DNA of 64,000 nucleotides, taken from the NCBI RefSeq assembly GCF_004217135.1, contig NZ_SHKK01000001.1, positions 5,952,001 through 6,016,000 of the forward strand. The letters are read 5' to 3'. Of this stretch, positions 16,471 to 25,958 are shown one piece after another; within the stretch, counting starts at the first letter, position 1, and each line of letters begins with the position of its first letter. Source of the DNA: Micromonospora violae. GTDB lineage: Bacteria > Actinomycetota > Actinomycetes > Mycobacteriales > Micromonosporaceae. The notes under the pieces are model-generated. The model worked only from the letters and a program-made list of their open reading frames with translations. It searched no databases and was not told the DNA's origin. The position numbers and the translations under genes are program-made.

Positions 16471-16510
16471 CGAACGCCGCCGCGAAGCCTGAGCTTCGCG
16501 ACGGCGTTCG
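16471..16510. terminator. 18-bp hairpin after the DEAD-box helicase gene
   Basis: Arms CGAACGCCGCCGCGAAGC and GCTTCGCGACGGCGTTCG pair with a single mismatch around a CTGA loop. The hairpin lies 10 bases beyond the helicase stop on the minus strand. Confidence 0.78.
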
Positions 16511-16519
16511 GTGGATCAA

Positions 16520-18619
16520 TCAGTGGGTACGCGCCGGCGGTCGCCCGCCGAAACCGCGCCGGTCATCGCGCGGCCGGTCGTCCCGCGGCCGGTCATCGCG
16601 CGGCCGGTCATCGCGCGGTCGGTCGTCCCGGACCCGGCTCTCCGGGCGGAAACCACCCCGAGTGTCCCGGTCGCCGAAGCGCCGCTCGCCCTGCGCCCGG
16701 TCACCGAAGCGCCGGTCGCCGGTGGGCCGATCGCCCCGACCGTCCCGGTCACCGAACTGCGGCCGGTCACCGAACCGCCGCTCACCCTGCGGCCGGTCGC
16801 CGTGCTGCCGGTCGCCGAAGCGCCGCTCGCCCTGCGCCCGGTCGCCGTAGTTGCGGTCACCCTGGGGCCGGTCGCCGTAGCCACGCTCGCCGTGCGGTCG
16901 GTCGCTGTAGCTGCGGTCGCCCTGGGGGCGGTCGCCGAAGCGGCGCTCGCCGGTGGGTCGGTCGCCGTAGCGCCGGTCACCCTGCGGTCGGTCGCTGTAG
17001 CCGCGGTCGCCCTGGGGGCGGTCGCCGAAGCGGCGCTCGCCGGTGGGTCGGTCGCCGTAACGGCGGTCGCCCTGCGCCCGGTCGCCGTAGCCGCGGTCAC
17101 CCTGGGGCCGGTCACCGTAGCTGCGGTCGCCCTGCGGTCGGTCACCGAAGCGGCGCTCGCCCTGCGGCCGGTCGCCGTAGCGGCGCTCGCCCTGCGGCCG
17201 GTCGCCGTAGCGGCGCTCACCGCCCGTGCGGTCACCGAACCGACGCGGGCCTCCGGCCCGGTCGTCGAAGCGGCGCGACCCGCCAGAGCGGTCGCCGTAG
17301 CCCCGGGGCTCCGCCTCGACGCGGACCGGGACGCCACTGGGCTCGCGGGCGCCGACCAGTTCGGCCAACGCCGCGTCGCCGACCCGGACCCGGGTCTCGG
17401 CCGGCGCGACGCCGGCCTTCTCCATCATCGCCAGGGTGGTGCGGCGCTGCTTGGGCAGCACCAGCGTGGCCACCGCACCCGACTCGCCGGCCCGGGCGGT
17501 ACGCCCCGCGCGGTGCAGGTAGTCCTTGGGGTCCTTCGGCGGGTCGACGTGCAGCACCAGGGTGACCCCGTCGACGTGGATGCCCCGGGCCGCCACATCG
17601 GTGGCGACCAGCACGTTCATCCGGCCCTCACGGAACTCGGCCAGCGTCTTGGTGCGCATCCGCTGGGTCTTGCCGCCGTGCAGCCCACCGGCGCGTACGC
17701 CGACGGCCGCCAGCTGCTCGACCAGCCGGTCCACCCCGAGTTGGGTACGGGCGAAGACCATGGTCCGACCGTCCCGGGCGGCGATGGAGGCCGCCACCGG
17801 GAACTTCTCGTGCGGCGGGATCAACAGCATGTGGTGGTCCATGGTGGACACCGAGGCGGTGGACGGCGCGGTGGAGTGGGTGACCGGGTCGGTCATGAAC
17901 CGCTTGACCAACGCGTCGACGTCACCGTCGAGAGTGGCCGAGAAGAGCAGCCGCTGACCGTTCGCGGGCGTCTTCGCCAGCAGTTCGGTCACCTCGGGCA
18001 GGAAGCCCATGTCGGCCATCTGGTCGGCCTCGTCGAGCACCGTGATCTCGACATCGTCGAGCTGGCAGATGCCCCGCTCGATGAGGTCGCCGAGCCGGCC
18101 CGGGGTGGCCACGATGATCTCCACGCCGCGGCGCAGCGCGTCGATCTGACGGTCGTACGGGACACCGCCGACGGCGGTCTTGAGGAAGATGCCGACAGCC
18201 TTGCCCAGCGGCACCAGGGCGTCGTTGACCTGCATGGCCAGCTCACGGGTGGGCACCAGGATCAGCGCGCGCGGGCGCATCGGGCGGGCCCGGTTGCGGT
18301 CGGCCAGCCGGGCGATCACCGGCAGGCCGAAGGCGAGCGTCTTGCCCGAGCCGGTCTGCCCACGGCCCAGCACGTCGCGGCCGGCGAGCGCGTCCGGAAG
18401 GGTGGCCCGCTGGATCTCGAACGGGCTGGTGATGCCCTGCTGAGCCAGCGCGCGGACCACCGGCTCGGGCAGGCCGAGGGAGGCGAAGCTGATCGGTTCG
18501 GCGGTCTCCGCCGGGGCGAGCTCGGCCTGCTCGGCGTCGGTCGCTGCCTGCTCGGCGTCGGTCGCCGGGACTGAGTTGAAAACGGACGTAACGGTGCTGG
18601 AGTCAGCAGAGGTGGTCAA
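16520..18619 (-). CDS. DEAD-box RNA helicase with long GDR-repeat tail
   Basis: This protein of about 699 residues carries the Q motif SPFEIQRATLP, Walker A GQTGSGKT, PTRELA, the box LDEADQMADMGF, SAT and HRAGRTAR, making it an ATP-dependent RNA helicase of the RhlE/CsdA type. After the core (about residue 440) comes a tail of about 250 residues built from roughly 20 copies of a ten-residue unit like GDRPQGERRF, and finally several RDDRP units. The tail is basic and disordered, suited to RNA binding. A TTG at 18619 is taken as start, with AAAGG upstream; the next TTG at 18622 is equivalent. The long plus-strand frames opposite are shadows of the repeats. Confidence 0.9.
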   Translation of the reverse strand: MTTSADSSTVTSVFNSVPATDAEQAATDAEQAELAPAETAEPISFASLGLPEPVVRALAQQGITSPFEIQRATLPDALAGRDVLGRGQTGSGKTLAFGLPVIARLADRNRARPMRPRALILVPTRELAMQVNDALVPLGKAVGIFLKTAVGGVPYDRQIDALRRGVEIIVATPGRLGDLIERGICQLDDVEITVLDEADQMADMGFLPEVTELLAKTPANGQRLLFSATLDGDVDALVKRFMTDPVTHSTAPSTASVSTMDHHMLLIPPHEKFPVAASIAARDGRTMVFARTQLGVDRLVEQLAAVGVRAGGLHGGKTQRMRTKTLAEFREGRMNVLVATDVAARGIHVDGVTLVLHVDPPKDPKDYLHRAGRTARAGESGAVATLVLPKQRRTTLAMMEKAGVAPAETRVRVGDAALAELVGAREPSGVPVRVEAEPRGYGDRSGGSRRFDDRAGGPRRFGDRTGGERRYGDRPQGERRYGDRPQGERRFGDRPQGDRSYGDRPQGDRGYGDRAQGDRRYGDRPTGERRFGDRPQGDRGYSDRPQGDRRYGDRPTGERRFGDRPQGDRSYSDRPHGERGYGDRPQGDRNYGDRAQGERRFGDRQHGDRPQGERRFGDRPQFGDRDGRGDRPTGDRRFGDRAQGERRFGDRDTRGGFRPESRVRDDRPRDDRPRDDRPRDDRPRDDRRGFGGRPPARTH
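16550..17320. repeat. 30-bp coding minisatellite in the helicase tail
   Basis: The DNA repeats a unit of about 30 bases of the type GGTCGCCGAAGCGGCGCTCGC, with GDR (ggtcgcc) at each end, about 20 times, plus four 15-base units at 16560-16620. Units differ by a few bases, so slippage or unequal exchange is likely to vary its length between strains. Confidence 0.8.
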
Positions 18620-18816
18620 CAAAAGCCTTTCGAGCGGGGCGCATCTTCGCGATGGCCTGCCGCGGCTGTGCCGCCGGATCGCCCGCAAGATCGCCCAGGG
18701 GCGCGCACCACGCGCGCCGGGTCAGTGATCTCAGCCAGTGTACGGCGGTCCGGCGAAGCCGCCAGCCGGTTGTCCGACCGTAGTGGGCGGACTCACCATC
18801 GCCACCACTCGCTGGC

Positions 18817-20403
18817 TCACCCGCTGAGCACGCTGCCCACCAGACCGTCCAGGGCGTCGCCGGCCAGCAGGACGACCACGACGCTGATCGCCACCAGCAG
18901 CCCCAGTGCGGCGGCCAGGACGATCATCACCCGGGCGTTACTGGACCGCTCGGCCGGTGTGTCGGACCAGCCCTGGGCCAGGATGTGCCCGGTCAACGAG
19001 CCGGACGTCTCCACCGCGTTGGCGGGTATCGCGATCGTGGTGAAGCCGGCCCCCTCGCCGTTGCCGTAGACGGTGCCGGCCAGGTCGGAGCCGCCGTCAC
19101 GCCGTCCACCGCGAGGGCCGGGCGTGTCCCGCCCGACGGAACCAGCCGGTGGGCTGCTCGACGGCGCGGTCATTCGGGAGGTGTCGGTGCTGTTCCGGGT
19201 CGACGACGGAGCCCCGGCGGTCGACGGTGGCCAACTCGGCAGCGCCGGCGCGGGCACCACCGGGGGCGGGGAGCCGGCCGTCCCGGTCCAGCCGCCACCG
19301 GACGTCGGGTGGGTCGCCCCAGCGGTGGACGGCCACCCGGCCGGCGGTGCGGAGACCGACGCCGTGGCCCGTACGCCGGGCGTGTCGGTCGTCGCGGGCG
19401 GCGGCGGGAACGGGGGTGCCGGCATCGGGCCGGGTGGGGCTGGTGGTGCGGGCACCGGCGGACCGGGTGGCGGCAGCGGCGGGCTCGGAACCGGCGGCGA
19501 CGGCGGGCCCGGGATGGGCGGCACCGGCGCGGGCGGCGGGGTGGGCGGGCCGGGGACGGGCGGAACCGGACCGGGCGGCGGCGTGGGTCGAGGGCCGGGC
19601 GTCGGCGTCGGACCGGGCGGGTACGGGCCGGGGGCCGGCGCGGGTTCCGGTTCCGGTGGTGACGGCTGCGTCGGCCCGGGGCCGGGTGGCGTGGGCTCCG
19701 GGCTCGGCGGCGTCGGGGGTTGGGCCGGCTCCGACTCGGCACCCACCGGCGTGGCTCGGTAGACGCCGGGCGTGCTCTCGCGCAGGCCCGGGGTGCCCAG
19801 GACGGCGGCCGTGCCCCGGCTGCTGCTCGGCACCGTGGCGCTGGCCCGGGCCGGCGCGGGCGAGTCGTTCCGCTGCCCCGGCAACGACACGTCGGCTGGG
19901 CTGGCCGAGCCGGTCGCGCGGTAGGTGGTCGCGGTCACCGGAGCGCTGGCCGGCAGGTCACCGCGGAGGGCTCCGGCGGTCACGACGCTGGCGCGGGCGC
20001 GTACCGGTGTGGTGCCCTGGCCCGGGCGGGCGTCGACGGCCGCGGCCGACTCCCCGCCGCCGGTCCCGGAAAGGTCCACGGCGGCGTCCGTGCGCGCGGC
20101 CTTGACCACCGGCTCGTCCGTGCCGTCGGGTACGTCGTCCGTGCTGGCCGACGCGTCGTCCGTGCCGCCGGGTGCGTCGTCATCGGCATCGATCGGGGCG
20201 ACCGGTGCGGTGCCGCTGTCGGTCGGGCTGGCCTCGCTGTCGGTCGGGCCGCCGTCGGCCGGGTCAACGTCGCCGGCGGTCGGGCTGCTGTCGGCCGTGC
20301 TGGCGGTGTTGGCGGCCACCGGGTCGGCGGTCTCCGGCCCTGGTGGGCCGGCCTGGTCGACCAGGGGGTCGACAGTCTCCGCCGGATCTCTCTGCTCGGC
20401 CAT
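18817..20403 (-). CDS. Proline-rich single-pass membrane protein
   Basis: This 528-residue protein has an acidic, Asp/Thr/Ala-rich N-terminal half, a dense proline region (about residues 235-385 with PPGP/PTPP runs) and one C-terminal membrane helix (VMIVLAAALGLLVAISVVVVL) close to the end. There is no N-terminal signal, so it may be a tail-anchored cytoplasmic protein or have an inverted topology. The ATG at 20403 is chosen for its GGAGGG site; upstream ATGs lack one. It lies 114 bases downstream of the NlpC/P60 gene on the same strand and may work with it at the cell wall. No family is recognised. Confidence 0.65.
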   Translation of the reverse strand: MAEQRDPAETVDPLVDQAGPPGPETADPVAANTASTADSSPTAGDVDPADGGPTDSEASPTDSGTAPVAPIDADDDAPGGTDDASASTDDVPDGTDEPVVKAARTDAAVDLSGTGGGESAAAVDARPGQGTTPVRARASVVTAGALRGDLPASAPVTATTYRATGSASPADVSLPGQRNDSPAPARASATVPSSSRGTAAVLGTPGLRESTPGVYRATPVGAESEPAQPPTPPSPEPTPPGPGPTQPSPPEPEPAPAPGPYPPGPTPTPGPRPTPPPGPVPPVPGPPTPPPAPVPPIPGPPSPPVPSPPLPPPGPPVPAPPAPPGPMPAPPFPPPPATTDTPGVRATASVSAPPAGWPSTAGATHPTSGGGWTGTAGSPPPVVPAPALPSWPPSTAGAPSSTRNSTDTSRMTAPSSSPPAGSVGRDTPGPRGGRRDGGSDLAGTVYGNGEGAGFTTIAIPANAVETSGSLTGHILAQGWSDTPAERSSNARVMIVLAAALGLLVAISVVVVLLAGDALDGLVGSVLSG

Positions 20404-20517
20404 TTCCGCCCTCCGCGCCATGCTCGCACCCGGACCCGTGACGTCGAGTCGGATGTGCCTGGTTGTCACGGTGCCACAGATCTTCCCGAGCGGACAGCCG
20501 GAACCGGTCGTGGCGGA

Positions 20518-22095
20518 TCAGCCCTCGGCGTCGGGGCTGCCCGTCGGGCTGCCGCTGCCCGTCGCGCTCGTGCTGGCCTTCGGCGTGGTCGTCGGAGACG
20601 TGCTGGTCGGCGCGGTGGTCGGGGCCGAGGGCAGGGTCGTCGGAGTGCTGCTCGGCGTGAGGCTCGGGTTGTCGCCCGGGGTGTTCGACGGCGTCGGTGT
20701 GGCGCTGCCGGTCGGCGTGGGCGTCGGGGTGGTCGTCAGGGTCGGCGTCGGCGTCGGGCTCTGGGTGGGCGTCGGGGTGGCGGACCCGGTCGGCGTCGGC
20801 CTTGGCGTCGCGCTCTTCGTGGGCGTCGGGGTGGGCGTCGGTTTCGGGGTCGACACGGGCGGGGTCGGGTTGGTCACGACCGGCGCCGGCACCGCCCCGA
20901 TCACCCGGGTGGCGGCGTACAGCCGGGACCAGCGGACGACCGAGATCTTGACGACGTCGCCGGTGGTGGGGGCCTGCACCATCTTGCCGTTGCCGATGTA
21001 CATGGCGACGTGGTGGATCGTCGTCCAGCTGCTGCCCGAGGCGAAGAAGAGCAGGTCGCCGGGGAGCAGCGCGCTCTGCGGAACGGTCCGGGAACGGGTG
21101 GCGGCGTACTGGTCGCGGGAGACCCGGGGCAGGTCGAAGTAGTCGGCGCCGGGGGACCGGTACGCCGCCCACATCAGGCCGGAGCAGTCGAACTCGTCCG
21201 GCCCCTCCTCGGACCACTTGTACGGGTCGCCGAGCTGGGCGAGCGCGTATCGCACGGCGGCCAGTGCCCGGGGGTGCGCGGCCATGCCGCTGACGCTCTG
21301 GTTGGTGACGTAGCCGGCACCGATCTGCTGCTCGGCGGCCTCCTGCTGGCGCTCGATCTCGATCAGCGCGGCGGCGTTGTCGCGGCGCAGCTTGAGCAGG
21401 CTCGCCTCGGCGGTGCGCAGCGCCGCCTCACCTGCGGTGAACTCCGCCTCGGCGGCGGCGAGCAGATCCTTGGCCTCGGTGTGCTTCTGGTACGCGGCCT
21501 GCTCACCGGCGCGGGCGCGGGACAGCTCTCCGGCCACGCCGGTGGTGCCGCCGTCGACCTTCTCGCCACGGGTGATCTGTTGGAGGCGGCTCAGCCCGCG
21601 GATGTCCTCGGCGAGGTCGCCCGGCGGCAGCGCGGCGGCTTCCTTGATGGCCTCGGCGGCGGCGGTGTCGGCCGTCTGCTGGGCCCGCAGCAGCGCGTCC
21701 TGTGCGGTCGCCAGCGCCTTGCCGGCCGCGGTGAGCTGCGCCTGCGCGTCGACGCGTTTCTGCTGGCTTACCAGCAACGCCTCGCCGAGCGCGCCGACCT
21801 GAACCTCGCCTGCGGAGATCGCGGCGGCCAGCGGGCCGTTGCCGACGGTGACCACCGGCGGGACGGGTACACCGGCGACCGGTGCGCCGCCGGGAAGCTG
21901 AAGCGAGCCGGTGACCGCCGGGCGCGAGCCGGTGTCCGGCACGGTGCTCGGCACGGCGGGCTCCGCGTAGGCGGGGGTGGCCAGCACGGCTGCGGCGATC
22001 GCCCCGAGCAGGGCGGCCCAGAGCTTCGGACGCAGGACCGGCGAGATCACCGGGCTCCGCCGTCGCTGCCGTCGCCCGCGCCCGCTGTAGACCAT
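20518..22095 (-). CDS. Secreted NlpC/P60 peptidoglycan endopeptidase
   Basis: The 525-residue protein has a Sec signal after a basic N-terminus (cleavage near TPAYAEP), an Ala/Glu/Gln-rich coiled coil (about residues 95-265), an NlpC/P60 domain with catalytic Cys in [10 protein letters not shown] and His in [11 protein letters not shown], and a Pro/Thr/Ser tail of about 120 residues. This is the RipA-like layout of enzymes that cut the D-Glu to meso-DAP bond in peptidoglycan, with the coiled coil regulating or localising it. GGGGAG precedes the ATG. Confidence 0.9.
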   Translation of the reverse strand: MVYSGRGRRQRRRSPVISPVLRPKLWAALLGAIAAAVLATPAYAEPAVPSTVPDTGSRPAVTGSLQLPGGAPVAGVPVPPVVTVGNGPLAAAISAGEVQVGALGEALLVSQQKRVDAQAQLTAAGKALATAQDALLRAQQTADTAAAEAIKEAAALPPGDLAEDIRGLSRLQQITRGEKVDGGTTGVAGELSRARAGEQAAYQKHTEAKDLLAAAEAEFTAGEAALRTAEASLLKLRRDNAAALIEIERQQEAAEQQIGAGYVTNQSVSGMAAHPRALAAVRYALAQLGDPYKWSEEGPDEFDCSGLMWAAYRSPGADYFDLPRVSRDQYAATRSRTVPQSALLPGDLLFFASGSSWTTIHHVAMYIGNGKMVQAPTTGDVVKISVVRWSRLYAATRVIGAVPAPVVTNPTPPVSTPKPTPTPTPTKSATPRPTPTGSATPTPTQSPTPTPTLTTTPTPTPTGSATPTPSNTPGDNPSLTPSSTPTTLPSAPTTAPTSTSPTTTPKASTSATGSGSPTGSPDAEG

Positions 22096-22334
22096 TCCGC
22101 TCCCCGTCCGACTGCTCCTCGCCGCGCTCGGTGGGCGCGACCGTCGGGACGGTACCAGTGTGTGTGTTCCGCCCCACCTTGTTACTACCGCACCTCGCCA
22201 CTCATGTCGATGCGTTGTCGGGTTACGGGAGGCTGAGAGTCTGGTGAAGTGGGTCGCTGGCGGCGACCGTGCCGCCGGGCCCGTCGGGGTCGCGACGTAC
22301 GCTCGATCCGGACCGCAGGTGGAAGGGACGTGCC
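22096..22334. promoter_or_regulatory. Divergent promoter region for the NlpC/P60 gene and mqnE
   Basis: This 239-base gap between divergently transcribed genes includes the AT-richer stretch CCTTGTTACTACC (about 22177-22190). No small gene, riboswitch or clear inverted repeat was found. Promoters for both directions are expected but no box can be assigned with confidence. Confidence 0.4.
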
Positions 22335-23504
22335 ATGGACGCCGGACTCAAGCGTGAGCTCGAAGCGAAGGTGTACGCCGGTGAGCGGCTGACCCGGGAG
22401 GACGGGGTCGCCCTCTACGAGAGCGACGACCTGACCTGGCTGGGACGGCTGGCGCACCACAAGCGCACCGAGTTGAACGGCGAGCGGGTGATGTTCAACG
22501 TCAACCGGCACCTCAACCTGACCAACGTCTGTTCGGCGTCCTGTGCGTACTGCTCCTTCCAGCGCAAGCCGGGCGAGAAGGACGCGTACACGATGCGCAT
22601 CGACGAGGCGGTCCGCAAGGCCAAGGAGATGGAGGACGAGCAGCTCACCGAGTTGCACATCGTCAACGGCCTGCACCCCACGCTGCCCTGGCGGTATTAC
22701 CCCAAGGTGCTGCGCGAGCTGAAGGCGGCGCTGCCGACCGTCAAGCTCAAGTGCTTCACCGCGACCGAGGTGCAGTGGTTCGAGAAGATCAGCGGCCTGA
22801 GCGCCGACGAGATCCTCGACGAGCTGATGGACGCCGGCCTGGAGTCGCTGACCGGTGGTGGCGCGGAGATCTTCGACTGGGAGGTCCGGCAGCACATCGT
22901 CGACCACGCCTGCCACTGGGAAGACTGGTCGCGCATCCACGCCCTGGCCCACAGCAAGGGCATGAAGACCCCGGCGACGATGCTGTACGGCCACATCGAG
23001 GAGCCCCGGCACCGTGTCGACCACGTGCTGCGGCTGCGGGAGTTGCAGGACGAGACCGGTGGCTTCGCGGTCTTCATCCCGCTGCGCTACCAGCACGACT
23101 TCGTCGACTCGGCGGACGGCAAGATCCGTAACCGGATCCAGGCGCGCACCACGATGGCCTCGCCGGCCGAGTCGTTGAAGACGTTCGCCGTCTCCCGGCT
23201 GCTCTTCGACAACGTGCCGCACCTGAAGAACTTCTGGGTGATGCACGGGCTGTCGGTGGCTCAGCTCTCGCTGAACTTCGGCGTGGACGATCTGGACGGC
23301 TCCGTCGTCGAATACAAGATCACGCACGACGCCGACTCGTACGGCACTCCGAACACCATGCACCGCGACGACCTGCTGAACCTGATCTGGGACGCCGGTT
23401 TCCAGCCCGTCGAGCGGGACACCCGCTACAACGTGGTCCGGGAGTACGACAAGGCTCCGTCGTTGGCGCAGCGGCGCGCCGAGCCGCAGCAGGTCTGGGC
23501 CTGA
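22335..23504 (+). CDS. mqnE: Aminofutalosine synthase (radical SAM)
   Basis: The 389-residue product contains the radical SAM cluster motif [10 protein letters not shown] (CxxxCxxC) at about residues 62-71, preceded by [12 protein letters not shown]. It carries the family pattern of MqnE, which adds the deoxyadenosyl radical to 3-enolpyruvylbenzoate to make aminofutalosine. GGAAGGGACG lies upstream of the ATG. Its close relative mqnC at 46072 has a different cluster-region sequence, CVTACKFCAFY, so the two are distinguishable. It is followed at 23 bases by a small membrane protein gene, possibly in one operon. Confidence 0.94.
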   Translation: MDAGLKRELEAKVYAGERLTREDGVALYESDDLTWLGRLAHHKRTELNGERVMFNVNRHLNLTNVCSASCAYCSFQRKPGEKDAYTMRIDEAVRKAKEMEDEQLTELHIVNGLHPTLPWRYYPKVLRELKAALPTVKLKCFTATEVQWFEKISGLSADEILDELMDAGLESLTGGGAEIFDWEVRQHIVDHACHWEDWSRIHALAHSKGMKTPATMLYGHIEEPRHRVDHVLRLRELQDETGGFAVFIPLRYQHDFVDSADGKIRNRIQARTTMASPAESLKTFAVSRLLFDNVPHLKNFWVMHGLSVAQLSLNFGVDDLDGSVVEYKITHDADSYGTPNTMHRDDLLNLIWDAGFQPVERDTRYNVVREYDKAPSLAQRRAEPQQVWA

Positions 23505-23527
23505 GTCGCCACGTACCCTCGCAGGCG

Positions 23528-23965
23528 ATGACCGAGCAACGAGGACCTGAGCAGCAGGGCGGGTTTCCCCGCCGGGACGCCGAGGGGCGCATCCGTACCC
23601 TGGGCGATCTGCTCGGGGTGTGCCTGGCCGGCCTGGTCATCGGCGTGCTGGCATTGGTGCTGTTCGACTGGGCGTTCGCGTCGGTCGGGGCCGGCGACTT
23701 CGGGCACACCAACGGTTGGCTGGCGGTGATCCTGCCGGCCTGGCTGTTCTGGGACGACTTCCGGGCCTGGGAGTTCGGCGCGGCCCGGGTGGTGGCGGCG
23801 GTGGTCGCGGCTGCCGTCGGGGTGTTCGTGGGGCTGCTGATCGCTGGTCTGGGCGCCGGTTTGCCGCCGCTGCTCTCCGGCGCGTTGGCGGCGGGGGCGT
23901 TCACCGTGGCGTACGCGGCCGTCTGGTTCCCGGGCGTCCGTTGGCTGGCCCGCCGGACCGGTTGA
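23528..23965 (+). CDS. Small integral membrane protein, unknown function
   Basis: This 145-residue protein has a hydrophilic N-terminus of about 25 residues and then four hydrophobic helices. A central W-L-F-W-D-D-F-R-A-W-E segment is the most distinctive part. It is conserved-looking and lies directly after mqnE on the same strand, so it may be co-transcribed. No enzymatic motif is visible and the name is left open. Confidence 0.7.
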   Translation: MTEQRGPEQQGGFPRRDAEGRIRTLGDLLGVCLAGLVIGVLALVLFDWAFASVGAGDFGHTNGWLAVILPAWLFWDDFRAWEFGAARVVAAVVAAAVGVFVGLLIAGLGAGLPPLLSGALAAGAFTVAYAAVWFPGVRWLARRTG

Positions 23966-24036
23966 CCACGACCGCCCGCCGGGCGGTTCGACCCTTCCGC
24001 CGGGTGGCGGGCGACGGAGAGAACGGAGTGGTGCAG

Positions 24037-24324
24037 GTGAGCGCCGCGCTCAAGTACACGCTGGGCCGGATCGGGCTGTTCGTCGCCGTGCTGGCGGGCC
24101 TCTGGCTGATCGACATGAACGTGTTCCTGAAGCTGATGCTGGCGCTGGTGTTCTCCGCCGCGCTCTCGTTCTTCCTGTTGCGCGGTTGGCGGGACGAGAT
24201 GGCCGGGGAGATCGCCGAAGCGGCCGAACGCCGCAAGGCGGAGAAGGAACGCCTCCGCTCCGCCCTGGCCGGCGAAGACGAACCCCCAACCCCCACCACC
24301 CCTCCCACCGACTCATCACGTTGA
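24037..24324 (+). CDS. DUF4229 family small membrane protein
   Basis: This protein of about 95 residues starts SAALKYTLGRIGLFVAVLAG and has two membrane helices followed by a charged, probably coiled-coil tail (EIAEAAERRKAEKERL), a pattern typical of the actinobacterial DUF4229 family found next to menaquinone genes. GTG codons at 24028, 24031 and 24037 are all possible; 24037 is taken because GGAG lies 8 bases upstream. The stop codon TGA is contributed by the first bases of a family B palindrome. Confidence 0.75.
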   Translation: MSAALKYTLGRIGLFVAVLAGLWLIDMNVFLKLMLALVFSAALSFFLLRGWRDEMAGEIAEAAERRKAEKERLRSALAGEDEPPTPTTPPTDSSR

Positions 24325-24377
24325 TCAAGAGGTTTGCGTCACCGGAGACGGAATCCGTGACGCAAACCTCTTGATCA
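24320..24377. repeat. Family B palindrome, copy 2 (terminator-like)
   Basis: Perfect 20-bp arms, 24322-24341 and 24358-24377, start TGATCAAGAGG and flank an imperfectly paired centre. The arm sequence is identical to that at 8042. Like that copy it lies between convergent genes, ending at 24324 and 24412, and it overlaps the stop codon of the upstream gene. Confidence 0.85.
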
Positions 24378-24411
24378 CCAGCGCAGGGTTCGGGGTGGGG
24401 AGGGGTGGGGG

Positions 24412-25749
24412 TTACCAGTTGGTGGAGCCTGGGGCCTTGGGCCAGGGCTTGGAGATGGGCTTGATCAGGTAGGCGATGCCGCCGGAGCCGCCGGAGACGC
24501 CGCCGCTGGCGTTGGTGCGCTTGGTCCGCAGCCAGATCTGCTCGAACTGCGCACGCTTGTAGACGTTGCGCACCACGTCGTTGCTGGACGAGGCGGGGTC
24601 GTTGACGATCACGTCGCCGTCGGCGGTGAAGCCGACCACCACGAAGAGGTGCCCCGACGTGCCGTAGTTCGCCCCGTCCAGCTCACTGGCGAGGAAGGAC
24701 TGACTGGTCACGACGGGGATGCCGGCGGCGATGAAACGCTCCAGTTCGTCCAGCGAGTGCAGCCGGGTCACCCGGCCCTCCAGCCCGGGGAAGCTGGCCG
24801 CGTACGCGGTGTTGAACGGCCAGTTGCCCGCGCCGTCGTACGCGTAGTCGAAGGTCATCCGTGCGGCGTGGTTGACCGTCGGGTCGGGGTAGGTCGGGTC
24901 CACCCAGGAGGTGTCGGCGGCCGACGGTTTCCGGCCCCAGTACTCGACGACCATCTCCGTCGAGGTGGGTGAGCACCACGCCTCGCCGCCGCCGTCGTAC
25001 TCGGGGTAGTGCCCGGCGTGCACGTTCTGCGAGTAGCGCGGCACCGGCAGCTCCCGGCCCCAGGCGATGTGCCCGGCGCTCGGCGGCACGGTGAACCGGT
25101 CCGGCACGGTGGAACTCATCGCGCCGAGCATCCGGACCACCGGCGCGGCGGTCTGCCCGGGTGCGCGGTAGAGGGTCAGCTTGAGCTGGTACGACCGCAG
25201 CAGTACCCCGGCGGTGGCGTCGTCGATGCTGAAGGTGTCGGTCCAGATCGTCGACCAGGGGTCGCCCTGGCGGTTGACGCTGGTCCGCTTGATGTCGGTG
25301 TCGCCGGACGCCCAGCGACCCAGGACGTACCACGGGGTCTGGTCGCCGCTGGTGTAGTTGCCCTGCATCTCGACCTGGATCCAGGTGCCGGCGGGGGTTT
25401 CCGCGTTCCAGGAGGCGATCAGTTCGGTGGCGTCGAACCCGATCCGGGTCACCGGCGAGGTCCAGGTGCCGTACTCCCAGGTGCGGGTGACGCCGCTGTG
25501 CGGATCCGCGTACTCGACGGTGCCGGCCGGGCGGGCCAGGGTGATGCCCGCTCGGGCGCCGGGCACGACGCGGGTGCCGGCCTGGCTGCCCCGGTGCCAG
25601 TCGGCGGGCCCGGACCAGTCCTGGTAGGTGATCTGTTCGTCGTGGGCGGGCGCGGGTGGGTGGGCCGCGATCGCGGGCGTGGCGGTGCTGAGCAGGGTGA
25701 GCGTGGTGAGGCCGGCGAGGGCGGCCGCGCGCAGGCGGGATCTGGCCAT
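24412..25749 (-). CDS. Secreted C39-like cysteine peptidase
   Basis: The 445-residue product starts with a Sec signal (MARSRLRAAAL..., cleavage near ATPAIAAH), has a beta-rich N-terminal half (about 30-220) and a C39-like papain-fold domain after it: VPRYSQ, the active-site EAWCSPTSTEM and the histidine in GHLFVVVGFTADGDVIVNDPAS. Such proteins are exported hydrolases of unclear substrate in actinomycetes. ATG 25749 is chosen over a longer frame because it begins at the signal peptide. It is divergent from the M14 peptidase at 25959. Confidence 0.85.
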   Translation of the reverse strand: MARSRLRAAALAGLTTLTLLSTATPAIAAHPPAPAHDEQITYQDWSGPADWHRGSQAGTRVVPGARAGITLARPAGTVEYADPHSGVTRTWEYGTWTSPVTRIGFDATELIASWNAETPAGTWIQVEMQGNYTSGDQTPWYVLGRWASGDTDIKRTSVNRQGDPWSTIWTDTFSIDDATAGVLLRSYQLKLTLYRAPGQTAAPVVRMLGAMSSTVPDRFTVPPSAGHIAWGRELPVPRYSQNVHAGHYPEYDGGGEAWCSPTSTEMVVEYWGRKPSAADTSWVDPTYPDPTVNHAARMTFDYAYDGAGNWPFNTAYAASFPGLEGRVTRLHSLDELERFIAAGIPVVTSQSFLASELDGANYGTSGHLFVVVGFTADGDVIVNDPASSSNDVVRNVYKRAQFEQIWLRTKRTNASGGVSGGSGGIAYLIKPISKPWPKAPGSTNW

Positions 25750-25958
25750 GGGTGCTCCGCGGTGTCGAGGGGGATCGTCGCTGGTCAGTTTTCCGCTTGG
25801 AGGGAAGTTTCGCCAGATGTTGATGAGTGGAAAATCATTGCCGCCGTGATGATCCACCTGGGATGCATAAGACAACGATCAATATTGATATGACCATGTG
25901 ACAGGTGGTGAAGTGTGCTTCACCGAGCGGGATCTCCCGCCCATCGAGGAGGTAGTCC
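25750..25958. promoter_or_regulatory. AT-rich divergent promoter region with hairpin leader
   Basis: The region holds the perfect palindrome ATCAATATTGAT at 25878-25889. Two hairpins then precede the M14 start: GGTGAAG/CTTCACC at 25907-25924 and GCGGGA/TCCCGC at 25927-25940. A GGAGG site follows before the ATG at 25959. The region is much richer in A and T than its neighbours. It is probably the shared promoter zone of the two secreted peptidases. Confidence 0.55.

Noticed and set aside
16511..18574. A 687-residue plus-strand open frame opposite the DEAD-box helicase
   Set aside because: Its sequence is the complement of the GDR repeat and helicase codons, has no family resemblance, and mirrors codon bias; the minus-strand helicase explains it.
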